59,138 nt of DNA from an uncultured Traorella sp. Its GTDB lineage: Bacteria; Bacillota_I; Bacilli_A; Erysipelotrichales; Erysipelotrichaceae. A program made the position numbers and the translations under genes. The notes beneath the pieces were generated by a model. The model did not search any database, was not told the origin of the DNA, and saw only the letters and a program-made list of their open reading frames with translations. Positions 16,037-29,059 of the stretch are shown here, one piece after another. How positions within the stretch are numbered: position 1 is the first letter of the stretch; every line of letters starts with the position of its first letter. The stretch lies in NCBI RefSeq assembly GCF_944327115.1, contig NZ_CALVGS010000081.1, positions 1 to 59,138 on the forward strand, written 5' to 3'.

Positions 16037-16770
16037 TTTTGGACATTAAGACCATTACTAATTTGACATGGAATTACATATTCTAACTTAGACGCCAATT
16101 CAAAAATCACTCGTTCATCCATTGAAATATTATCCATAGAGATGAATCCCGAATTTTTTAATATTGACCAAAACTCAGAAAGTTCCTCTTCATCAATATG
16201 ACGAATATCTATATTTTCATCATTTGCCAATGAATAAATATCATTTTTAAATTCAAGATAACTTAAATCTTTGGGATATTGTGCCAGCCAGGCTTTCATT
16301 TCTTTAATATTTTTAAATTCTTTCCCAGTAATATACTCACCTTCATATACATAAATATCTATAGGTAAATTCTTTAAATATTGATCCATTATTGGTTTAA
16401 CATCATTCCAATCTAAGCCGCCATTACCACAACCTAATTTAGGAAAAGCGATTGATGTAATATTTTTATCTTTATAAGTGGTAACAAACTTTTGTAATCC
16501 CTTTTCTATATACTCAATCTTAGAAGGATTTCGCCAATGAACCTTTGTCGGAAAATTGAGAATCCATTTATTTTCACTTTTATATAGCCAAAGCTTTCCA
16601 ATTTCGAGTATTTTATTATCACAAAACCATTGATATCTTTTAAACATATCCGGATATAATTGTTTAAATTTTAAAGCAATTCCTTTTCCCATAACTCCAT
16701 CTAAATTAACTGTATTAACTAATACTTGTGCAGGAGAGGAAAATAAATCTCCTTTAATATATTTAATCAT
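16000..16770 (-). CDS. Macrodomain protein with an extra C-terminal domain
   Basis: 256 residues. Residues 1-150 are a macrodomain of the DarG-like class: MIKYIKGDLFSSPAQVLVNT, then GVMGKGIALKFK for ADP-ribose phosphate binding, and FPKLGCGNGGLDW. Such domains remove ADP-ribose from DNA or proteins, or bind it. Residues about 155-256 form a separate mostly helical part of unknown function. No DarT-like ADP-ribosyltransferase is adjacent. AGGAGG precedes the ATG. The C-terminal tail (KWASTDTRWIIA) is encoded by a dispersed repeat, and that sequence also forms the terminator, so the natural end of the protein may have been replaced. Confidence 0.88.
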   Translation of the reverse strand: MIKYIKGDLFSSPAQVLVNTVNLDGVMGKGIALKFKQLYPDMFKRYQWFCDNKILEIGKLWLYKSENKWILNFPTKVHWRNPSKIEYIEKGLQKFVTTYKDKNITSIAFPKLGCGNGGLDWNDVKPIMDQYLKNLPIDIYVYEGEYITGKEFKNIKEMKAWLAQYPKDLSYLEFKNDIYSLANDENIDIRHIDEEELSEFWSILKNSGFISMDNISMDERVIFELASKLEYVIPCQISNGLNVQKWASTDTRWIIA

Positions 16771-17019
16771 TATATCTACCTCCTGTTTTTGATATTATAT
16801 CATAATTCCATTATCATAGTCCAAAAAATGATAAGAGCACCTGCATTCAATAAATATAAGAAACTGATTCGAATATCTCTTTATCCAATTATTACGGCTT
16901 AAATTGAAACGAACGAGTTTTTAATTCCAGTTTACTTTCGAACTAATATTGATTTTGAATCACTTCTATATATTTCTATAAAACAATTCTTGTTTCTACA
17001 TAATTTTTAATGAATCAAA
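16771..17019. other. Intergenic stretch upstream of the macrodomain gene
   Basis: AT-rich; only the ribosome binding site of the macrodomain gene is clear. No convincing gene, repeat or structure. Confidence 0.5.
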
Positions 17020-17087
17020 ATTAAAAACCTGATTTTCTTAAAAAACCAGGCAATTATCCATTTAGTATCAGTTGATGCTCATTTTTA
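17020..17087 (-). repeat. Hairpin repeat, copy 4
   Basis: Stem CCTGATTTT...AAAACCAGG (with a G.U pair on the RNA) followed by GCAATTATCCATTTAGTATCAG and GTTGATGCTCATTTTT, identical over about 40 bases to copy 5. On the minus strand the tail reads as a degenerate copy of the macrodomain C-terminus with the Trp codon changed to TGA. Confidence 0.7.
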
Positions 17088-17230
17088 CCATTTCGTACTG
17101 ACACACCAGTGATCTTTTCCAGTCACTGTCTTGATTCCCCGCCGATCAAGATTTCTGGCTACTTCCTCCCAGCTTATGCCTGACAAGTATAACAGTGCTA
17201 TTAAGGTATTTGATTCTATCCATCAATGGA
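17088..17230 (-). pseudogene. Recombinase-like fragment
   Basis: A minus-strand frame with no start reads IALLYLSGISWEEVARNLD then RRGIKTVTGKDHWCVST and stops right at repeat copy 4. The pattern of a short helix-turn-helix followed by GIKTxTGKxxW is typical of the region after the catalytic domain in large serine recombinases and resolvases. Only about 45 residues remain. The call is by motif only and could be another HTH protein. Confidence 0.4.
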
Positions 17231-17460
17231 AACACATGACTCATAATATTATACTGCGTTGACTGTTTTGCGATATAGTCTGGATCTATTTCAAGTGAAA
17301 GACCCTGATAATACTGTTCAGTAAACCGATCTTCTTAGTATATCTCTTTGGTCATTCGCTTATTATAAGCAATATGATTGCAGATCAGATTCAAATTTAT
17401 CCTATCTGGATAAAACGGATCATGAGTTGTTTGATATTTCCTTCTGGTGTTAAACAGTAT
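17205..17460 (-). pseudogene. Unrecognised decayed coding sequence
   Basis: A minus-strand frame of about 85 codons has one internal stop (after NKRMTKEIY) and neither start nor proper end: it contains INLNLICNHIAYNKRM and LEIDPDYIAKQSTQYNIM. Codon choice looks like real coding sequence. It overlaps the recombinase-like fragment in another frame, so a frameshift may join them. I do not recognise the family. Confidence 0.4.
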
Positions 17461-17464
17461 ATAT

Positions 17465-18088
17465 TTAATTTTTATACCGAGTAATTCTTTCCCAGTTATA
17501 TGGAAATCCCATCATGTCAAACAAATCATTCTTTGTGATAAAAGATGTACTTTTCAAATATAAATTAATTTTCTTGATAATTTCTTTTTTCAACATTTTA
17601 AAATCTTCTTTTGATAAAAGATATTTTAATAAAATGACTACAGAAAATAAATCTGATTTTCCCTTGATGTATTGACCATTAACTTTTGAAATGTCTAATT
17701 TCCTATGTATTGGCAAATCTGGTATACTTTCATTAACTCTTTTATTATAGAGCCTTTCTCCATGTGCACATGTATTTCTAAATTTAGTAGCGACATGGTT
17801 CATTTGGGACAATTCTTTTGGATTAACATGAAATTCTTTAGCAATACTAGCTTTTAAATCCTGCGTTAAAACATTAAACATAACACTTTTTGTTCCCATT
17901 GTCAGTACATTGATCAACACCCATAAAGGCACATTTGAATATTTTTTCTGATAATGATGAATATACGCATAATCATGATCTGATACCGTTGCCATTTTAT
18001 TCAGCATTGAAATAAGCCTTGGAAGCTTTCTCGAATAATTGCCTTTAGTATCAAAATTTGAATGATATAAAATTGATAGTATATCAAA
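17465..18088 (-). pseudogene. Abi_2/AbiF-like HEPN protein lacking its N-terminal part
   Basis: An open frame of 207 codons; the first ATG is at 18007, but the frame clearly continues upstream (NFDTKGNYSRKLPRLIS) to a stop at 18089-18091. It matches the C-terminal two thirds of Abi_2 (AbiD/AbiF) abortive-infection proteins: VPLWVLINVLTMGTKS and the HEPN motif RNxxxH at 77-82 with AHGERLYN (numbered from that ATG). Full members have about 300 residues, so about 100 N-terminal residues are gone. The catalytic-type motif is kept. A structured RNA with its own promoter lies just upstream. Probably a disabled toxin; a shortened active form is not excluded. Confidence 0.75.
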
Positions 18089-18100
18089 TTATGTAAAAAT

Positions 18101-18132
18101 AAAAAAGAGGAGCCTACGCATAGAATCTCCTC
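18101..18132 (-). terminator. Intrinsic terminator of the Abi-linked RNA
   Basis: GAGGAG / CTCCTC stem with an inner CTA/TAG pairing over TGCG, followed on the minus strand by six T then ATTTTT. In type III systems such a terminator sets the ratio of RNA to toxin message. Confidence 0.75.
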
Positions 18133-18170
18133 CGGCTACAGGCTTCGAAAGTTTCAGTAGCACTATCACT
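18101..18170 (-). ncRNA. Structured small RNA upstream of the Abi gene (candidate type III-like antitoxin RNA)
   Basis: A predicted transcript of about 70 bases runs from the promoter at 18177-18205 to a U-tract. It folds into two hairpins: GCTAC...GTAGC (18135-18161) and GAGGAG...CTCCTC (18107-18132) followed by TTTTTT. No ATG-start frame of note lies within it. Type III systems place an RNA antitoxin and terminator directly before the toxin gene, and an RNA motif linked to abiF-like genes has been described; this arrangement fits. Family membership could not be tested here. Confidence 0.55.
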
Positions 18171-18176
18171 GCTGCC

Positions 18177-18205
18177 ATTCTACAATAACAACCATGTTTT
18201 GTCAA
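18177..18205 (-). promoter_or_regulatory. Strong promoter of the Abi-linked RNA
   Basis: Minus-strand TTGACA (18205-18200), exactly 17 bases, TAGAAT (18182-18177). The predicted start is near 18170. There is no coding gene between this promoter and the terminator at 18101. Confidence 0.75.
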
Positions 18206-18274
18206 TCATTTTAAAATTTTATGTCGGTATTTTGCATTCTATTCACCGAGAAAAATGAGTAATAAAAAACTTAT
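18206..18274. other. Short AT-rich spacer upstream of the RNA promoter
   Basis: No gene or clear signal. Right of it begins repeat copy 5, which ends the rlmD transcript. Confidence 0.4.
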
Positions 18275-18427
18275 CAATAGTTTTTCATTAAATTGTATTC
18301 AATTCAGATTAAACAAGTTGCTCAATTTTTTAGGAACACTTTTTCTACCAATATTCCATATAAAAATGCCCGGTTTCTTGAAAACCAGGCAATTATCCAT
18401 TTAGTATCAGTTGATGCTCATTTTTGG
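18275..18427 (-). repeat. Hairpin repeat, copy 5 (rlmD terminator side)
   Basis: Carries CTCAATTTTTTAGGAACAC, the stem GCCCGGTTT / AAACCAGGC (18368-18390) and the tail TTTAGTATCAGTTGATG. Compared with copies 2 and 3 the stem pair A-T has become G-C on both sides (CCTGAT/ATCAGG to CCGGT/ACCAGG), so pairing is kept. It lies 65 bases after the rlmD stop and would act as its terminator. Confidence 0.75.
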
Positions 18428-18491
18428 AGGATCTACAATTTTCATCATTCTATCGTCAAAATATCCTTCATTCATAGGCTTATTTGTAATT

Positions 18492-19814
18492 TTATTTTCT
18501 TACTATCAAACAGACGTTTTCAATACTTGTCGTTTGCGGAAACATGTCAACCGGTTGTACTTTCTTTACTTCATAACCGTTTTGAGATAAGAAAGAAAGA
18601 TCTCGGGCCAATGTTGCAGGATCACAGGAAACATAAACAATGCGTTGTGGACTCATTTTTAAGATGCTTTCCAATGTTTTTTGATCACATCCCTTGCGGG
18701 GCGGATCGACACAGATCACATCTAAATGCTGACCATTTTTAGCTATTTCAGAAGCAAAGGTGCCGGCATCACTGCATATAAATTCAACATTGCTGATTTG
18801 ATTAAGCTCAGCATTTTTCTTTGCGTCTTTGATCGCATCTTCCACAATCTCAATCCCGATCACATGCTTTGCTTTCTTTGCCATAAACAAAGAAATCGTA
18901 CCAATACCGCAATATAAATCCAATACTGTTTCTTTTCCTGTAAGATTCGCAAATTCCACAGCTTTTTCATATAAAACACATGTTTGCAGAGGATTGATCT
19001 GATAAAAGGATTTTGAGGATATATTAAATGTAAGATCCATCAAAGTATCCTGAATGGTTGGCTTTCCATATAAAATTGTTTCTTTATCACCTAAAATGAC
19101 ATTGTCATTTCTCTGATTCAGGTTCATGATCACCGATTTCACATATTTATTCTGACTTATAGCTTCCACTAATTCCTTTAAATGAGGAATCTTTTCTTCT
19201 CTGACGATCAGCACAACCATCATTTCCTTGCTTTCAAAGCCAACCTTGATCAAAAGATGACGGAAATAACTGCCAATCTGAAATTTTTGAAGCTGTGCCT
19301 TGATGATCTCTACCATTTCATTGATGAGGGGATGCTGGATAAGACACTCATCCATATCGATGATATCATTTGAATGGATACGGTAAAAGCCGCAGATGAC
19401 CTGCCCCTCTTTTACACCTACAGGAATCTGTCCCTTGTTTCTATAGTAAAAAGGATGCTCCATGGACAAGACATCTTCAACTTCAAGATCTATCTTACCG
19501 ATACGGGTGATACAATCCTGTACCCTTTGTCTTTTAAAAGCCTTCTGAGCAGTTGCTGAGAGATGTGAAAGCTGACATCCGCCACACGCTTTATAGACCG
19601 GGCATAGCGGCCGCACACGCTCTTGACTGCATTCTAAAAGCTGTAAACAGCGCCCATAAGAAAAATTCTTCAATACTTTCGTAATAATGATCTCACCTGT
19701 TTCTCCAGCTAACATATCTTTCACAAAAACAGGTATCTTTTCATATTTAACGACTCCCAAACCATCATAAGTATAGCTTTCACATTTTCCTATAAATTTT
19801 TCATTCTTTTTCAT
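18492..19814 (-). CDS. rlmD: 23S rRNA (uracil-C5)-methyltransferase, RlmD/RlmCD type
   Basis: 440 residues: an N-terminal TRAM domain (about 1-60), Fe-S cysteines Cys71, Cys77 and Cys80 (LCPVYKACGGC) with a fourth near residue 157 (DECLIQHP), then a Rossmann methyltransferase with LDLYCGIGTISLF for SAM and the catalytic Cys in VSCDPATLARDL. It makes m5U in 23S rRNA. The neighbourhood with gatCAB, ligA and pcrA matches yefA in Bacillus. Its ATG is only about 10 bases after the upstream terminator and has no Shine-Dalgarno, which is odd. Confidence 0.92.
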   Translation of the reverse strand: MKKNEKFIGKCESYTYDGLGVVKYEKIPVFVKDMLAGETGEIIITKVLKNFSYGRCLQLLECSQERVRPLCPVYKACGGCQLSHLSATAQKAFKRQRVQDCITRIGKIDLEVEDVLSMEHPFYYRNKGQIPVGVKEGQVICGFYRIHSNDIIDMDECLIQHPLINEMVEIIKAQLQKFQIGSYFRHLLIKVGFESKEMMVVLIVREEKIPHLKELVEAISQNKYVKSVIMNLNQRNDNVILGDKETILYGKPTIQDTLMDLTFNISSKSFYQINPLQTCVLYEKAVEFANLTGKETVLDLYCGIGTISLFMAKKAKHVIGIEIVEDAIKDAKKNAELNQISNVEFICSDAGTFASEIAKNGQHLDVICVDPPRKGCDQKTLESILKMSPQRIVYVSCDPATLARDLSFLSQNGYEVKKVQPVDMFPQTTSIENVCLIVRK

Positions 19815-19822
19815 AATGTGTT

Positions 19823-19843
19823 AAAAAAGGGCATCGCCCTTTT
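19823..19843 (-). terminator. Terminator after the gatCAB-linked membrane protein gene
   Basis: AAAAGGGC / GCCCTTTT stem with an ATC loop (19825-19843); the minus strand continues as six T. It separates the gat genes from rlmD. Confidence 0.8.
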
Positions 19844-20436
19844 TATTCTCCTTCATTTGCATTTTGATTCTGAACATCATTCGCCACTTCTTCATTTTTT
19901 GGCGAACTGACAAGCTCTAACAGCGGCTCATCCTGAGCGCCCGTCTTTGTCAAAACATAATGGATTTGATTATCTCCACTGATGACATTGTAGGCATCAA
20001 TCTGTAAATCATACATCTTGACATAATTCTCACCATCACTGCGATTCGTAAAATATGTTTCAATCGGAAGTACCTCATTTACTTTCGCATAAGCCTGCTG
20101 GATAAGATTGTTGATACTGTCAGCAGACATATCATCATTCGTATCAATCAGAATCGCCACACGGGCCGTCTTAAAATTTACCTGAACAGAATCTGTTCCA
20201 TCAAAAACCAAGGCATTCTCTAACGATGTAATATTCTCTTCCGTAATGGCCGGATCTAATTCATTCTGATAACGGCTTCCTACGACCGGCTGCGATGAAT
20301 CCTCAAGTGAACTTACCAGGATGGCTGCCAGAATCACAATAGGAATGAAAAGTATAACTATAACTAACCCCAGTACAATATGCGGTTTTTTCTTAACGCT
20401 AGTTTTTTCATTCACGTTTCTTTTTTCTTTTGGCAT
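19843..20436 (-). CDS. Membrane-anchored protein of unknown function
   Basis: 197 residues: a basic cytoplasmic start (MPKEKRNVNEKTSVKKK), one membrane helix (about 20-43, rich in Ile, Val and Leu), then an extracellular domain of about 140 residues and an acidic, Asn-rich tail. No family recognised. AAGGAG precedes the ATG. The gene follows gatB by 34 bases and ends at a terminator, so it is likely the last gene of the pcrA-ligA-camS-gatCAB transcript. A role beside the CamS-like lipoprotein at the cell surface is possible but unproven. Confidence 0.7.
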   Translation of the reverse strand: MPKEKRNVNEKTSVKKKPHIVLGLVIVILFIPIVILAAILVSSLEDSSQPVVGSRYQNELDPAITEENITSLENALVFDGTDSVQVNFKTARVAILIDTNDDMSADSINNLIQQAYAKVNEVLPIETYFTNRSDGENYVKMYDLQIDAYNVISGDNQIHYVLTKTGAQDEPLLELVSSPKNEEVANDVQNQNANEGE

Positions 20437-20470
20437 AAAATCAGCTCCTTGCTTCTATTGTACTTGATTT

Positions 20471-21895
20471 TTAACGTTTCTTCAATTCCTCATTTAAAAT
20501 TTGATTAGCAAGCTTTGGATTTGCCTGTCCCTTGCTCAGCTTCATTACCTGTCCGACCAAAGCACCGGCAGCACGGCCCTTACCATTTTTAAAGTCAAGA
20601 ATGGCCTGTGCATTGGCATCTAATACTTGAGTGACAAGCTTAAGAATTTCATTTGGATCAGAAATCTGTTTCATTCCCTTCTCTTCAACGACCTTCTTCG
20701 GATCCTTGCCCTTCATGATTTCTTCAAATACAACTTTGGCCTGTTTTGATGAAATCTCACCCTTGCTGACCATCTCGATCATTTCCGCAAGATAAACAGG
20801 AGAACATGGGTTATCATCAAAGCTGATATTTTCTTTATTCAATACTGCCATCAATTCTACCATGCACCAATTGCTGGCAAGCTTATATTCTTTCGTATGT
20901 TTTACGACCTCATCATAGAAATCGCTGAGCTCTTTGGTTTGTGTCAATGTATTGGCATCATACTCACTTAAACCATATTCCTGCATATATTTTTCTTTAC
21001 GCTGTGATGGCAGCTGCGGCTGAGTGGCACGAATCTGTTCGATCCATGCTTCATCCAATTGAATCGGAAAAATATTTGGTTCCGGGAAAAATTTATAATC
21101 AACGTTTCCTTCCTTCTTACGCATCAGCACCGTCGTTTTGGTTGCTTCATCAAAGCGTCTGGTTTCCTGTTCCACCTTTTCACCCGATAAAAGCAACCGG
21201 GTCTGACGTTCTACCTCATAATCAACTGCTTTTTGGACATTGCTGATCGAATTCAAATTCTTGATTTCCGTCTTGGTACCAAAGATTTCTGAACCTTCCG
21301 GACGAAGGGAGATATTCACATCACAACGCATGCTTCCCTCTTCCATACGGCAGTCGCTCACCCCAAGATAATAAAGCATATTTCTTAATTCTTCCACATA
21401 GGCAGCCGCCTCTTTACCGCTGCGGATATCCGGCTCGGATACAATTTCGATCAGCGGTGTTCCGGCACGGTTAAAATCAATCAGCGTACCAAAATTCGTA
21501 TGAAATTGTTTAGCCGTATCTTCTTCCATATGAATACGATTTAAACGGATCTTCTTGGTACCTGTTTCCGTTGAAATTTCGATATATCCGTTTTTTCCGA
21601 TCGGATGAAACTGCTGTGTGATCTGAAAACCTTTCGGAAGATCGGAATAATAATAATTTTTACGATCAAATTTCACTAATGGATCGATATCACAATGAGT
21701 GCCCATACAAGCTCTCAAAGCTAATTCTACCGCATGCTTATTTAAACACGGCAAGGTTCCCGGCATACCTAAATCGATCTCATTGACACAGCTGTTTGCA
21801 CTTTCGCCAAAACTGACCGGTCCCTGTGAGAACATTTTCGTATGCGTCTTTAATTCACAATGGATCTCAATTCCGATTATCGTTTCAAAGTTCAT
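20471..21895 (-). CDS. gatB: Aspartyl/glutamyl-tRNA amidotransferase subunit B
   Basis: 474 residues. The N-terminal catalytic (kinase-like) domain opens NFETIIGIEIHCELKT and has EDTAKQFH, FNRAGTPLIEIVSEPD and EEGSMRCDVNISL; the C-terminal YqeY/helical tail ends with GKGRAAGALVGQVMKLSKGQ. GatCAB converts Glu-tRNA(Gln) (and often Asp-tRNA(Asn)) to the amidated form. The ATG at 21895 follows GGAGG; it overlaps the gatA stop by 11 bases, so translation is coupled. Gene order gatC-gatA-gatB is the normal one. Confidence 0.96.
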   Translation of the reverse strand: MNFETIIGIEIHCELKTHTKMFSQGPVSFGESANSCVNEIDLGMPGTLPCLNKHAVELALRACMGTHCDIDPLVKFDRKNYYYSDLPKGFQITQQFHPIGKNGYIEISTETGTKKIRLNRIHMEEDTAKQFHTNFGTLIDFNRAGTPLIEIVSEPDIRSGKEAAAYVEELRNMLYYLGVSDCRMEEGSMRCDVNISLRPEGSEIFGTKTEIKNLNSISNVQKAVDYEVERQTRLLLSGEKVEQETRRFDEATKTTVLMRKKEGNVDYKFFPEPNIFPIQLDEAWIEQIRATQPQLPSQRKEKYMQEYGLSEYDANTLTQTKELSDFYDEVVKHTKEYKLASNWCMVELMAVLNKENISFDDNPCSPVYLAEMIEMVSKGEISSKQAKVVFEEIMKGKDPKKVVEEKGMKQISDPNEILKLVTQVLDANAQAILDFKNGKGRAAGALVGQVMKLSKGQANPKLANQILNEELKKR

Positions 21896-23309
21896 AGCTA
21901 CCTCCTGCCGTATGATTTTCAAGCCCTGTTTCCTCTTCGATTGCTTTACAGATATTCAAAAGATTTTGTTCATCGAATGCTTTTGCTGTCACATTGATAC
22001 CGATCGGCAAGCCTTCCACAAAACCACTAGGAAGAGTCAATGACGGATATCCTGACATATTTCCCAAGATCATGAAGTTTTCCGCAACCAGATAGGTATC
22101 ACTCATCTTTTCACCCACGCTGTCTTCAGGATGAGGTGCGATCGTTGGTGCCGCACTGGCAATCACACAGTCATACTTCTCCAAAATCTTTCTATATTCA
22201 TCCACGATTACCCGGCGAACCTTTTGTGCTTTTCTAAACAGCTTTTCCTGATTTTCCACAAACAGCGAATAGCTTCCTAAAACAAATCTTTTTCTGACTG
22301 CACTTGAGAAGCCCTTCGTTCTGGAATTGATCATGATTTCTTCCAGGTCATTTCCGTCTTCACGCATACCAAAACGGACACCATCTAAATTAGAATGATT
22401 GGCACAGGCTTCCGCATTGGCAATGATCAGATAAACCGGCAGCAAAGTCTGAAGCAGGGTTTCATCCATGCTGACCCTTTCCACGATCGCTCCCCGTTTC
22501 TCAAGCTTTAGGATCACCTCATTGAAATTATCAACGATACGCTGATCCTCGATCGAATTCATGACATTCTCCAGAATAGCAATTTTCTTTCCTCGGATAT
22601 CACTGTTTAAATTTTTCTCATATTCTTCTACTTTCTCATAAGAGGAAGTCATATCATGATCATCTCTGCCGGCACACACCTCAAGCATCCTTGCGGCATC
22701 CTCAATGCAAGTCGTAAAAAAGCCCACATGATCCAGGCTTGAAGCATAAGGAATGACACCATAGCGTGAAATCCGTCCATAGGTCGGTTTAAAACCTACG
22801 ACACCACAATAGGCAGCCGGTTTACGGATTGAATCTCCCGTATCGGTTCCCATCGCTACCGGAACGACGCCTTCTGCTACCAAAGCGGCACTGCCGCCAC
22901 TGCTTCCTCCTGATATACGGCTTACATCATAAGGATTGTTGACCTTTCCCGTATAAGCATTTAAATTCGTACCACCCATGCCCAATTCATCCATGCTTGT
23001 CTTCGCAAACAAGATGGCACCGGCATCCTTCAGCTTTTTGATCACCGTTGCATCATAAATCGGAACATAGTTATCTAAGATACGTGAGCTGGCCGTTGTA
23101 CGGATTCCCTTCGTATTAAAGTTATCCTTGATGGCAATCGGCACACCGTATAAAGGAAGAGATGGATCCATCTTTTTCACTGCTTCGATCTGTTCGCTGT
23201 GGTCAATAAAGGTAACGATCGCATTCAGCTTCTTCTGTGCTTTTTCACTTAAAGCAGCACATCTTCCTACATTCTTTTCAACATCCTTCGTAAATTCCTG
23301 TATCTTCAT
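21885..23309 (-). CDS. gatA: Aspartyl/glutamyl-tRNA amidotransferase subunit A
   Basis: 474-residue amidase-signature enzyme that frees ammonia from glutamine for GatB. The Ser-cisSer-Lys triad is visible: Lys in VPIAIKDNF, cis-Ser in GGSSGGSAAL, and the nucleophile Ser in GTDTGDSIRKPAAYCG. That last motif is usually DTGGSIRQPA; the Gly-to-Asp and Gln-to-Lys changes next to the nucleophile are, from memory, also seen in mollicute GatA. Start overlaps the gatC stop by one base. Otherwise complete. Confidence 0.96.
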   Translation of the reverse strand: MKIQEFTKDVEKNVGRCAALSEKAQKKLNAIVTFIDHSEQIEAVKKMDPSLPLYGVPIAIKDNFNTKGIRTTASSRILDNYVPIYDATVIKKLKDAGAILFAKTSMDELGMGGTNLNAYTGKVNNPYDVSRISGGSSGGSAALVAEGVVPVAMGTDTGDSIRKPAAYCGVVGFKPTYGRISRYGVIPYASSLDHVGFFTTCIEDAARMLEVCAGRDDHDMTSSYEKVEEYEKNLNSDIRGKKIAILENVMNSIEDQRIVDNFNEVILKLEKRGAIVERVSMDETLLQTLLPVYLIIANAEACANHSNLDGVRFGMREDGNDLEEIMINSRTKGFSSAVRKRFVLGSYSLFVENQEKLFRKAQKVRRVIVDEYRKILEKYDCVIASAAPTIAPHPEDSVGEKMSDTYLVAENFMILGNMSGYPSLTLPSGFVEGLPIGINVTAKAFDEQNLLNICKAIEEETGLENHTAGGSYEL

Positions 23310-23602
23310 TATTTCACCACCTTTGGTACCACAACATAATTCTCACTGGCCTGCGGCACATTTTTCATCGCATCTTCCTGCGAGATCGCATATACCTCAT
23401 CATCATTACGGATAAAAGAAGTCGGTGCTTCAAACGGATAAACCATCTCTTCTACATGTTCCGTATCAATCTTATTAAGAAGCTCCAGCTGCTTCAGATA
23501 AGTTTCAAACTCCTCCTGCAATTCTTCACATTCCTGATCATTCAGGTCAAACATGACCTGGTTTGCCAGCTTTCTCAGCATTTCCTTACTAAATTTCTCC
23601 AT
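23309..23602 (-). CDS. gatC: Aspartyl/glutamyl-tRNA amidotransferase subunit C
   Basis: 97-residue GatC, the small subunit that wraps GatA and GatB. It opens with two helices (LRKLANQVMFDLNDQECEEL) and has the typical linker ending VYPFEAPTSFIRNDD. AAGGAGGAG lies just before the ATG at 23602. One-base overlap with gatA. Confidence 0.93.
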   Translation of the reverse strand: MEKFSKEMLRKLANQVMFDLNDQECEELQEEFETYLKQLELLNKIDTEHVEEMVYPFEAPTSFIRNDDEVYAISQEDAMKNVPQASENYVVVPKVVK

Positions 23603-23611
23603 GGCTCCTCC

Positions 23612-28915
<5,304 letters not shown>

Positions 28916-29017
28916 TCAACCACCTCTGGTATATTATACAATAAAACGAGCCATTATTCTTCATATTATTTTGAAAATTAAGTGAAAATCATTAAATATT
29001 CTTCAAAATCAGTAAAA

Positions 29018-29045
29018 GAAAACAGTCCTGTTTTTCAAGGACTGT
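29018..29045 (-). terminator. Terminator of the FMN-binding lipoprotein gene
   Basis: ACAGTCCT / AGGACTGT stem (29022-29045), eight-base loop, then TTTTCTTTT on the minus strand. It follows the stop at 29060 directly. Confidence 0.85.
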
Positions 29046-29059
29046 CATATCTTTAATTT

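Noticed and set aside
16000-18088. A complete DarTG toxin-antitoxin system
   Set aside because: Only the macrodomain is seen; the other gene is Abi/HEPN-like and not a DarT ADP-ribosyltransferase.
13760-18430. CRISPR array, because of repeated hairpin units
   Set aside because: Spacing is irregular (hundreds to over a thousand bases), there are genes between copies, and no cas genes are present.
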